NCBI GenBank assembly: GCA_018831055.1
Contig: JAHJRE010000139.1
Span: 1 to 38,379, forward strand
Length of the DNA stretch: 38,379 nt
Direction of reading: 5' to 3'
DNA from: Bacteroidota bacterium
Lineage (GTDB): Bacteria > Bacteroidota > Bacteroidia > Bacteroidales > B18-G4
Below, piece after piece: positions 1 to 6,787 of the stretch. The translations under genes were made by a program, and so were the position numbers. The stretch's first letter is position 1. Each line of letters opens with the position of its first letter. The notes under the pieces were generated by a model, which was not told the DNA's origin, did no database searches, and was given only the letters and a program-made list of their open reading frames with translations.

Positions 1-2
1 CA

Positions 3-296
3 TGGACTTTAACGATTTCTGACAATATTACTGACGACACATCCCATCAATCAATAAATCTTATTCAATTAAAATCTATAAAGTTTATTGGGGAAAATTT
101 TGAAAAAATGACAAATAATAGAAGAGCAATTAAAGCAGAGTTAACTTCTTTGTCAAATGAGAAATCTGAATGGTATATTATAAGTCCCCAAAATAGCCTT
201 TATGGTAAAAAAATTAAAATGGGTTTAGAGATGGATCAATATATTCCAATAGCTAATATTAACAAAGTCACATTTTATTTTCCAGAAAAGAAATAG
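3..296 (+). CDS. C-terminal part of an unidentified protein, cut by the left window edge
   Basis: The reading frame is open from base 3 to the TAG at 294-296 (97 residues), so the ATG at 108 is probably internal and the gene starts outside the window. The visible part is rich in beta-prone stretches (SINLIQLKSIKFI, then IKAELTSLSNEKSEWYII, then YIPIANINKVTFYFPEKK). The pattern of a hydrophobic strand, a short turn and a closing N-I-x-K-V-T-F strand resembles the tails of many small Bacteroidota beta-sheet proteins. I cannot name a family. It converges on the minus-strand gene ending at 331, with 34 bases between them. Confidence 0.55.
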   Translation, partial: WTLTISDNITDDTSHQSINLIQLKSIKFIGENFEKMTNNRRAIKAELTSLSNEKSEWYIISPQNSLYGKKIKMGLEMDQYIPIANINKVTFYFPEKK

Positions 297-330
297 GCAA
301 AGGAGTTAATATTAAAATATCAAACCGTCC

Positions 331-870
331 TTAAGGTGCCACAAATTTAATTTTCTGCTTTTTGCATTTACCCTCCAGATACAGATCGGTATCATAGTCC
401 CTTATCCTAATAACCTCCAACCACAATTCTGTTCCGCCGGGCTGTTTTAAATAATTATAAAACTTGATGGTTGACTCGAATTGAGGGAACAGGACAATAT
501 CTCCTCCTTTAAATCCTGCTTTTTCGAACACTCCACCTTCATTTAAATTGTTGATCATAATTGGTTCTATGGGAGGATTTCTGGATAGATAAGGTGTAGT
601 GATTGTAAAACCATATCTTCTTTCGGTTTTGTTCTGGTACGTATCCAGTAAATAGAAAAATCCTAAAATCAAGCCTCCAAAGAATAAGATTTGCACAAGC
701 CTGTAAAAAAACGTTAGTATGTACTTGATTATAGCGTAGAGTTTAGCTTTGATACGGATAGAACTAATTTTATTAAGGTCATCAACCTGACCATCAGGTG
801 AAAGGGGAGCTTGCATAATTGCCACTCTTCTGGATGACAAAAAGATTATGATGGCTTGTTTCATGCGCAT
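331..870 (-). CDS. Membrane-anchored PDZ-like protein of unknown function
   Basis: The same frame is open to an ATG at 1110, but its first 80 residues look like translated non-coding DNA (aromatic- and lysine-rich, no domain). I prefer ATG 870 (MRMKQ) or ATG 816 (MQAPL), giving 179 or 161 residues plus stop. The frame contains one clear membrane segment (RLVQILFFGGLILGFFYLL). After it comes a PDZ-like core: an I-M-I-N-N-L-N-E-G-G strand, then GVFEKAGFKGGDIVLFPQF, matching the usual 'A..AG...GD.I' PDZ pattern. The likely arrangement is a membrane anchor with a PDZ fold that binds peptide ends, and no protease domain. It is transcribed divergently from the ATPase at 1141. The PDZ call is moderate and the start uncertain. 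Confidence 0.55.
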   Translation of the reverse strand: MRMKQAIIIFLSSRRVAIMQAPLSPDGQVDDLNKISSIRIKAKLYAIIKYILTFFYRLVQILFFGGLILGFFYLLDTYQNKTERRYGFTITTPYLSRNPPIEPIMINNLNEGGVFEKAGFKGGDIVLFPQFESTIKFYNYLKQPGGTELWLEVIRIRDYDTDLYLEGKCKKQKIKFVAP

Positions 871-1058
871 GACGTTATTATTCGGATTTAGAAACAGAAC
901 AATTGTGCCACATATTTTAAGATACTGAAATTTAGCGTAATAGTAGTCCTGCCTGATTGGGATCGCGCGAAAATTGCGAGGGCTTATATATTTTCTATAA
1001 TTTGTGAAAGTATAAAAAACTTTTAGCTGAAACAGGTTAGCATCATACAAACTAAAAA

Positions 1059-1066
1059 CAAAACTA
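1059..1066 (-). promoter_or_regulatory. Possible -7 element for the PDZ-like gene
   Basis: Read on the minus strand this is TAGTTTTG, matching the Bacteroidota -7 consensus TAnnTTTG. No TTG at the -33 distance was found. If real, transcription would start downstream of the ATG at 1110, which supports the shorter starts (870 or 816). Confidence 0.25.
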
Positions 1067-1096
1067 AATAATTTACGTTTATAAAATAAATTATTG

Positions 1097-1104
1097 TACG
1101 TTTG
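1097..1104 (+). promoter_or_regulatory. Possible -7 promoter element for the ATPase gene
   Basis: TACGTTTG matches the Bacteroidota consensus TAnnTTTG and lies 36 bases before the ATG at 1141. An AGGAG at 1123-1127 follows it, 13 bases from the start codon, somewhat far for a Shine-Dalgarno sequence. No convincing -33 TTG was seen. Confidence 0.35.
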
Positions 1105-1140
1105 TAACATAAACTATTTTGCAGGAGTAAAAAATCAAAC

Positions 1141-2349
1141 ATGCTTAAAGAAGTTTTGAAATCAATTTTTCTTTCACAGCAGGAATGGTTGGTGGAAGAA
1201 GATCGGGAAATAACCCGGGATCAGCTTACAGCGTTCACATCGCTTACACCCTTTGGATATATCTTAACGGGAGTAAGACGCTCGGGTAAGACTACCTTAT
1301 TGAAGCAATTGATGCGGCATCATGGTTCGGTTAACTATTTCAATTTTGAGGACAGCCGGACTGCAGGTTTTGAAGTTAATGATTTTTTGGTTGTAGAAGA
1401 ACTTTTTTCTGAGCTTTCCGGTACCCCGCAAATGTTATTTTTTGATGAGATACAAAATGTTACCGGCTGGGAACGGTATATCAGGGATGCTATAGACAGG
1501 AAAAAGACAGTAATAATTACCGGTTCAAATGCCAGGCTTTTAAGCAAGGAGTTGGGTACCAAATTGATAGGACGACACCTTGATTTTGAGGTATTCCCCT
1601 TTTCCTATAATGAGTTCCTGAGGTTTTTCAACCTGCTGCCAGGCCCGGAGTCATTCTCGTCCTTTATCTCAAAAGGGGGATTCCCGGGATTTTTAAATAT
1701 GGGCAACAAGGAGATGTTATCAACCCTGGTTTCGGATATTCTGGTGCGTGATATTTTTTCAAGGTATAATCTGAGGAACCAGGAGGTTTACCGGATGATC
1801 GTACAATTCCTGTTGAGTAATACCGGCAGGGAGGTCTCGTTCAACAAACTGAAAAATACCTTTGAGGTTGGTTCGGCTTCTTCTGTAATGGAATTTCTGA
1901 ATTATCTGATGGATGCTTACCTGATCTTCCTGGTGCCGAGGTACGATACTTCCCTGAAGGTGCAGGCAAAGAATCCGCGTAAAGTATATGGCATTGATCA
2001 GGGGTTGGTCAATTTTTCCTCCGTTTCCGGATCTCCTGACCTGGGAAGATTACTGGAAAATACCGTGTATTTAAACCTCAGGAGGACCAAAAACGAAATA
2101 TGGTATTTTAAGGGCAAAAAAGAATGTGATTTTATCTGCCGTGAAGAAAAAAACAGGTATTCGGCTATCCAGGTTTCCTGGCAGCTTGGCCAGCAAAACG
2201 AAAAAAGGGAAATCGAAGGGCTGCTGGAGGCCATGAACCGGTTAAACCTCTCCGAAGGTACCATCATCACTTTTGACCAGGAAGATCAGCTTGTAAAAGA
2301 AGGAAAGACCATCAACCTGATCCCGGGATGGAAATGGATGGGAACATGA
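1141..2349 (+). CDS. AAA_14 / DUF4143 family ATPase
   Basis: A 402-residue protein with the two-part architecture of the AAA_14-DUF4143 family. The N-terminal P-loop domain has Walker A GVRRSGKT (residues 44-51), Walker B MLFFDEIQ (98-105) followed by W-E-R-Y-I-R-D, and the sensor-like TGSNARLLS that is very typical of the family. The C-terminal half (about 200-360) is DUF4143-like, with 'YGIDQGLVNF' and an 'ENTVYLNLRR...IWYFKGKKECDFI' segment. The family is widespread in bacteria and archaea and often multicopy. Its role is unresolved and has been linked loosely to toxin-antitoxin or DNA-related functions. It is a single gene on the opposite strand to the TIR cluster, with no sign that it belongs to it. 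Length is normal for the family. Confidence 0.92.
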   Translation: MLKEVLKSIFLSQQEWLVEEDREITRDQLTAFTSLTPFGYILTGVRRSGKTTLLKQLMRHHGSVNYFNFEDSRTAGFEVNDFLVVEELFSELSGTPQMLFFDEIQNVTGWERYIRDAIDRKKTVIITGSNARLLSKELGTKLIGRHLDFEVFPFSYNEFLRFFNLLPGPESFSSFISKGGFPGFLNMGNKEMLSTLVSDILVRDIFSRYNLRNQEVYRMIVQFLLSNTGREVSFNKLKNTFEVGSASSVMEFLNYLMDAYLIFLVPRYDTSLKVQAKNPRKVYGIDQGLVNFSSVSGSPDLGRLLENTVYLNLRRTKNEIWYFKGKKECDFICREEKNRYSAIQVSWQLGQQNEKREIEGLLEAMNRLNLSEGTIITFDQEDQLVKEGKTINLIPGWKWMGT

Positions 2350-2365
2350 TAAATTATTAAGATTT

Positions 2366-2434
2366 CTATTCCCTGGAAACAAACGGATTAAATTTCAGCC
2401 TTTCTCCACATTTAGGGTGTCCAATGTCAAACTT
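2366..2434 (-). pseudogene. Relic of a CPxC-tail gene end
   Basis: On the minus strand, after an in-frame TGA, this reads KFDIGHPKCGERLKFNPF plus four more residues and a TAG. It is clearly related to the end of the small gene at 3097-3312 (CPKCKEKLKFNPF). The first Cys of the CPxC pair has become His and there is no start codon. It is a decayed gene end. A third copy of the same tail lies at 8674-8718. Confidence 0.6.
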
Positions 2435-2448
2435 TCATCACCTTCAGG

Positions 2449-2640
2449 TTACATGGATTCACAAAGATCCAGGTGCGTATGGTCCATCTGGTTTTTGTTC
2501 CGTTTTATTACATCCGCGGCTTTGCAGAAAAACTCCACAAACTGCTTGTCCGATAAACCTTTTGCCCATAATAGTACTTCCAGGTCGGTAATTGTTATTA
2601 CTGTTAGATGGTTATGTAAATTCCCATGATATTCAAATAG
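2449..2640 (-). pseudogene. Frameshifted remnant of an unidentified small gene
   Basis: Directly after the TAA of the cREC-like gene the same frame stays open, without any ATG, and reads like protein: LTVITITDLEVLLWAKGLSD followed by KQFVEF. Just after that point the plausible coding frame moves by one base and continues AADVIKRNKNQMDHTHLDLC to ESM and TAA at 2449-2451. One missing base near 2530 would join the two halves into a single helical segment. I read it as a broken gene fragment and cannot name the family. An ORF at 2417-2629 on the plus strand is its shadow. Confidence 0.45.
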
Positions 2641-3057
2641 TTATTTTTTTCCTGAAAATACATAAGCCCAGTTAATATCTGTGGCTTTTTTTAGTTCCTC
2701 CCGCAAACGTTTAAAAGTAATATTAGTACGGATCATCTTTGACAAAGGAACAACATCTGCATCCGGGAGCAACAGTTTAATTTTTTGCGCCCCTGTGGAA
2801 TTCATTGAATGCACAATAACCTTCGGATTTGTTATTTTGGATTTTGCAATAAATTCCGCTACGGCATCACCTTTTCTTATTCCCGCAAGGTCGTAATCCA
2901 GCGAGATTAAATCGAATTGATAAACCTCCAACAGCCGTATGGCCCGCTCTGCAGTATGCACCATTATCCAGGCATGATCTTTATAAAGATCTTTAAGTAT
3001 CTTTTGTCTTTCTTTGGTATCTTCTACTATAAGTATTCTATATACTGGTAAATTCAT
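2641..3057 (-). CDS. Stand-alone receiver-like protein of the cREC (cyclic-phosphate receiver) type
   Basis: 138 residues from ATG 3057. The frame extends to a TTG at 3087, but the fold begins right after this ATG (MNLPVYRILIVEDTKERQ). It has a receiver-like beta-alpha pattern: an acidic patch ED in strand 1, 'HTAERAIRLLEVYQFDLISLDYDLAG' and 'VIVHSMNSTGAQKIKLLL'. The ISLDxDL motif, the preceding T-A-E-x-A-I-x-L-L helix and the VHSxNxxG segment are features I associate with the cREC family (cyclic-phosphate processing receiver) rather than classic CheY-like regulators. No output domain is present. It is the last intact gene of the minus-strand cluster. In the family a role in recognising cyclic-phosphate or nucleotide ligands has been predicted; here that is inference. 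The alternative is an ordinary degenerate receiver domain. Confidence 0.65.
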   Translation of the reverse strand: MNLPVYRILIVEDTKERQKILKDLYKDHAWIMVHTAERAIRLLEVYQFDLISLDYDLAGIRKGDAVAEFIAKSKITNPKVIVHSMNSTGAQKIKLLLPDADVVPLSKMIRTNITFKRLREELKKATDINWAYVFSGKK

Positions 3058-3096
3058 CTTTATTTCTTCTTTCCGTTTTGCTATCAACTTTTGCCC

Positions 3097-3312
3097 TCAA
3101 TTATTTTTGAATACCGGTCCATTATAATCTCCCCCTGCAATAAACGGATTAAACTTTAGTTTCTCTTTGCATTTTGGGCATTCTAAAAGCAGGCCGGGGT
3201 GTTCCCAGGCTTCATCGGGGAGTTCGAGACAGGGGGATTGATCAGGTACTAATAGATACTTTTTCTTAATGGAATCAAGGGTTGCCAACTTACTTTTGTT
3301 TCTCCATAGCAT
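3097..3312 (-). CDS. Small CPxC (zinc-knuckle-like) protein
   Basis: 71 residues from ATG 3312 (MLWRNKSKLATLDSIKKKYL); an in-frame ATG at 3348 would add 12 residues. Either start overlaps the end of the Nudix-TIR gene (stop at 3290), so the two are probably translationally coupled. The body has QSPCLELPDEAWEHPGLLLE and then CPKCKEKLKFNPF. A single CxxC pair plus one earlier Cys is visible, so it may bind metal only as a half-site or dimer. The end of this gene is repeated as relics at 2366-2434 and 8674-8718, the latter sharing 24 identical bases (3137-3160 and 8693-8716). I do not recognise the family. Confidence 0.6.
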   Translation of the reverse strand: MLWRNKSKLATLDSIKKKYLLVPDQSPCLELPDEAWEHPGLLLECPKCKEKLKFNPFIAGGDYNGPVFKNN

Positions 3313-4912
3313 TTTGAATATATCCGAGCAAATTCCTGAAACTGACATCCAATGAATGGCCTGTGATCTGAATATTCTCCCTTGATCTTAATCCTACCGG
3401 CAGATCAATGGGGTTGATGTTTTGAGTCAGGGTAAATAATTCACCTTTTTTATGTTGCGACAATAACAACATCTGAAAGGTTCTCCATTCATAATCAACC
3501 CAACCGGATTCGAAACACTCGATATCTGACCCTATTAATACAAGGCAAACAGACTGTTCCAAAGCGCTGTCAATTGCTTTGGAATATTCACTTGTTCCTA
3601 AAAATTTAATGCTTTTACTGCTGCAAAATACATTATAGTTATTCTTCATCAGGAAATCGTACAATAATTCTGCTATGGCCTGGTCCTTTGACTTGAAACT
3701 AATAAATATATCAAAACAATCTGACCTGCCTATTGTTTTCGGCTTCTGCTCAGACTTTACTATCAATGAATCAATTTGGTTTTTTTCATCTTTTAACCAA
3801 TCCTGATATTTTTTGGCAACTGCGCGGGTTATCGGGCAAAGGTCCAGATCAGTTTTTAATTCAACGGATTCGAGGTATTTGGCATGCTGTTTTTCTGTTC
3901 TGAAATCACTTTTAAAATGTCGTTTTAAATATTGACTTTTTAAAATCCTATCGAATTCCTTTACTGAATATCTTTCTCCGCAATAATAAAAAAACTCAGG
4001 CTCAAATCTATTCAAATGAAGGTTACTAAGAAACTTCTTTACCGGGAAAAGTCCAATTATCCGATCCAAAATAAACCCTTCTGAATGCCCATTCTCCTTT
4101 CTGATAAATCCAACTTCACCATCGTAAAGACTAAATTCCCCTTTTAGATTGATCAGTGCAATCTTATCTATTTCAATGGCATTGTCTTCAGGGGTTATAT
4201 TCACCCAAAACCCATCATGAACATATTGTTCTTTTTCATATTTTAGTTTGAGTATATCATTTCCTTCAATCCATTTCAAAGGGATTGATTTTCTTTTATA
4301 CTTTGAAAGATCATATTTGACCAGTTTCTTATTCCATAACTTCAAAGCTGTTTCCTGTGTGCCACTCATCGTATATTCATTATCAACATCAAAAATGTAC
4401 AGAATCATATTTTCATGATCGGCAATGATAAATTCTTCACTAAATTCACGATAAACAATTCTTAAAGGATTTCTGATATCATCCATATTATTTGCAGCCC
4501 CGTTTGCAATGTTCCAGCCTACAGGGAAAACAGCACGGTAAAACAGGCAGAAGTAGTCATGTCCATTGATCTTCATAATGGGTAATACCCCACCATTGGC
4601 ATAACGAAATGGAAATGATATGCTGTTAAAGTTGTAAGAAAGTATGTGAGGATCTTCTTCGAACTTTCTAAGCTGGTTAATTATCGGATTCTTCTTACCC
4701 TCCTTAAATCTATCAACTAAAAAATCGTTTAACTGATGCCTGGCTTTGGGATCCCTGATAGCCATGGTATTGTTTTCTACTCTGAATTGCAAGCACTTAC
4801 CATTTTCATGGCGTGAAAGTACAAATTCATCAACCAACACCTGGATAAATTCATCATAAGAGTCACCGAACCGATGAATAAAGGGTTGTGATTTCAGGTT
4901 ATTTGTTTTCAT
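3290..4912 (-). CDS. Nudix-like hydrolase fused to a C-terminal TIR domain
   Basis: 540 residues. Around residues 105-165 lies a Nudix-type core: GGVLPIMKINGHDYFCLFYR is a beta-strand pair, then 'NGAANNMDDIRNPLRIVY' runs into REFSEEF (155-161), a good match to the REUXEE heart of the Nudix box. The upstream Gly/Glu part is irregular, so the box is divergent. The C-terminus (399-540) is a TIR domain: CFDIFISFKSKDQ, a GTSEYSKAIDSAL helix and 'ESGWVDYEWRTF', with E475 in the place of the catalytic Glu of NAD-cleaving TIRs. Its TIR is close to that of the TIR-FGE protein at 13556-14869 (shared DIFISFK, LYD, GTSxYxKAI). It may make or consume an NAD-derived nucleotide, with the Nudix part sensing or hydrolysing it. 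It starts 9 bases after the stop of the gene at 4922. Confidence 0.8.
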   Translation of the reverse strand: MKTNNLKSQPFIHRFGDSYDEFIQVLVDEFVLSRHENGKCLQFRVENNTMAIRDPKARHQLNDFLVDRFKEGKKNPIINQLRKFEEDPHILSYNFNSISFPFRYANGGVLPIMKINGHDYFCLFYRAVFPVGWNIANGAANNMDDIRNPLRIVYREFSEEFIIADHENMILYIFDVDNEYTMSGTQETALKLWNKKLVKYDLSKYKRKSIPLKWIEGNDILKLKYEKEQYVHDGFWVNITPEDNAIEIDKIALINLKGEFSLYDGEVGFIRKENGHSEGFILDRIIGLFPVKKFLSNLHLNRFEPEFFYYCGERYSVKEFDRILKSQYLKRHFKSDFRTEKQHAKYLESVELKTDLDLCPITRAVAKKYQDWLKDEKNQIDSLIVKSEQKPKTIGRSDCFDIFISFKSKDQAIAELLYDFLMKNNYNVFCSSKSIKFLGTSEYSKAIDSALEQSVCLVLIGSDIECFESGWVDYEWRTFQMLLLSQHKKGELFTLTQNINPIDLPVGLRSRENIQITGHSLDVSFRNLLGYIQNAMEKQK

Positions 4913-4921
4913 TTTCTGAAT

Positions 4922-6448
4922 TTAGTATTCAATTTTAGTCAGCCTTGTTGAATATTGCAAATCTTGTGAAATTAAACCTAATAGGGTATGATTTTGAAGG
5001 AATTCCAGATTGTTTTCAATAAACCGCCTCAACATGACATATTGAATGCCTCCAACTTCCTTATTGTTGAGAAGAACATCTTTTTGTATTGCGTTGATTG
5101 TTCCCTCACGAACCTTACGTTCATTGCCCGAATCGGCATAGGCAATGATTTTATACCAGCGAAGATAACTCTCTTCACGCTCATCAATAGCTTGTGACTC
5201 GTCAATTTTAAGGATTATGCTAATGTATCCCTCTCGGTCATAGCGCTGGGTGGAACCCTCCTGGATTCTTTTAAGAATTAAAAGGCGTAGGTAAAGCTGA
5301 GCTATTCTTCCTACAGGTCTTTTAGTTTTGTCATCGATGCCTTTAACAGATTCAACAGCTTTTTCAAGGTTTTCAATTGAATTCTTCAGTTCTAAGGTTG
5401 ACTTTGTAATATGCCATTTCCACAAATGGAGGCCCCCAATACTATTATATAAACTGAATATTTGATATGGGTTGTTATTTTCAGATTTAACTTTACTCTG
5501 TGCTATTTCGAGACCCATTTTCATCTTTTTCAATCCTTCATCAGCTGCTACTTTGGAATGGTCACGCTCTGAAATAACCGATCCGAATTTAACGTAATCC
5601 TCGGGTGTAAATTTATATCCTCCTGGTTTACAGTGCAATTTGTCCAAAATTCTGAAGCTTAGATCATATTGCATTTTGAAGTACAGCAATACAGCTATTT
5701 CGACTATCTGCTCACCTTTTAGATCAGAAATCATGCACAGCTCCCCAAGTGCTCTCGCACCAAATAGGCTGTCACCATATTGTTTTATCAGTTCTCCGGG
5801 CTCCTTCTTTTGCTCAACCCATTGTCGTGCTGCCATTTCTTCAAAGATCTTGTTTTCAGTATTTTCGGTTTTTGGCATTTCAATTTCGCTTGCTGAAGCC
5901 TGGTATTGTTGTGTAGGGTTTTGGCATTCAGGGAACACTTTTTCTAGTAAGGCATGTACAGGACTATCCGGTCTTTTTTCCTTTGCAGACATCAGAGCAT
6001 CCTTAAGACGGAGAACTACTTCCTCGACAACCTCCCAGTCAATATCTTTTCCATTATACCTATAGAATATTACCCTCGATAATCTTATGTCAAAAGGAAG
6101 CTCAGTACCCTCCCGGCACATTAAAATAGTTCCGCCTGGTGATAATACATGCCTAATTCCTAATTCGTAATAAACATTCGGATTTCCCAAGGACAAATCT
6201 GCAAGAACGAATGCCCTGTCCCGCAGCTCTTTGAACATTTCAGAATGAATGATGTGTGAGCCTGTTTGCTCATCTGCCCGGATGGGCTCCATGCCGGCTT
6301 CTTCTATCGCACGTCGTATCACAATGCGATAGACCTTGTCAAAATCAAAGTAATGATTAGGTTCATCCGGAATGGGTTTAACGCCAAAGGGCATTACTAC
6401 AAAACACTTATCTTTTGCAATGGCTTTTTCTTCTAATACTGTATTCAT
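4922..6448 (-). CDS. Deoxyribosyltransferase/TIR-like domain plus TPR-like helical repeats
   Basis: 508 residues. The first 150 form a nucleoside-2-deoxyribosyltransferase/TIR-like Rossmann fold: CFVVMPFG (15-22), VIRRAIEEAGMEPIRADEQ, then 'DRAFVLADLSLGNPNVYYELGIRH' (77-100), where E95 sits at the position of the catalytic Glu of this fold. The rest (about 200-500) is a run of amphipathic helices resembling TPR or the DUF4071/'TRAFs-binding' helical region that commonly follows this N-terminal domain. The family recurs next to TIR, caspase and NACHT genes in bacterial conflict loci. It probably binds or hydrolyses an NAD-like or nucleotide substrate, with the repeats as a protein-binding platform. 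It lies 9 bases from the next gene in the operon. Confidence 0.78.
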   Translation of the reverse strand: MNTVLEEKAIAKDKCFVVMPFGVKPIPDEPNHYFDFDKVYRIVIRRAIEEAGMEPIRADEQTGSHIIHSEMFKELRDRAFVLADLSLGNPNVYYELGIRHVLSPGGTILMCREGTELPFDIRLSRVIFYRYNGKDIDWEVVEEVVLRLKDALMSAKEKRPDSPVHALLEKVFPECQNPTQQYQASASEIEMPKTENTENKIFEEMAARQWVEQKKEPGELIKQYGDSLFGARALGELCMISDLKGEQIVEIAVLLYFKMQYDLSFRILDKLHCKPGGYKFTPEDYVKFGSVISERDHSKVAADEGLKKMKMGLEIAQSKVKSENNNPYQIFSLYNSIGGLHLWKWHITKSTLELKNSIENLEKAVESVKGIDDKTKRPVGRIAQLYLRLLILKRIQEGSTQRYDREGYISIILKIDESQAIDEREESYLRWYKIIAYADSGNERKVREGTINAIQKDVLLNNKEVGGIQYVMLRRFIENNLEFLQNHTLLGLISQDLQYSTRLTKIEY

Positions 6449-6451
6449 GTT

Positions 6452-6667
6452 TTAACTTATTTGATAAAATAGTATTTCGGTTTGATCATATCGCAGTAAA
6501 GGGAATCTTCTTTCGCTATGAATAGCGTATACATCTTCAAAAATCATCAGGCCCAGTTGCTCCACCAGCTTCCTTACATTTGGCTTTTTAAAATTTTCTC
6601 CATCCAAATAGAGGGGTTTGGATTGGAAGTAGGAGGCGAGGGTAATATGAACATCTTTTCTTTCCAC
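6452..6667 (-). CDS. Short hypothetical ORF, possibly a remnant
   Basis: 71 codons beginning with a GTG that comes directly after an in-frame TAA. There is no ATG before residue 41. It ends 3 bases before the start of the gene at 6448. The composition is plausible for a protein (VHITLASYFQSKPLYLDGEN, later IHSERRFPLLRYDQTEILFY), but no domain is recognisable. The abrupt opening after a stop suggests the 3' end of a lost gene; a real small GTG-initiated protein coupled to the next gene is the alternative. Confidence 0.3.
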   Translation of the reverse strand: MERKDVHITLASYFQSKPLYLDGENFKKPNVRKLVEQLGLMIFEDVYAIHSERRFPLLRYDQTEILFYQIS

Positions 6668-6787
6668 TTAGTTAAAAGTATGATATATTGATTAAAATTG
6701 TTGAAGCCATTCACTAAAAAAAAGCAATTAGCACTGATTGACCAATAAGAAGAATGTATATGGCAAATCATATGCTTGTTAATTATA

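Noticed and set aside
871-1110. 80-residue N-terminal extension of the PDZ-like protein
   Set aside because: Composition is unlike protein, no domain is present, and a promoter-like element lies inside it. The ATGs at 870 or 816 fit better.
2417-2629. 70-codon plus-strand open frame
   Set aside because: Shadow of the minus-strand gene remnants at 2366-2640; Ser/Arg-rich with no domain.
5640-6065. 141-codon open frame on the plus strand
   Set aside because: Antisense to the deoxyribosyltransferase/TPR-like gene; Ser/Cys-rich translation with no domain.
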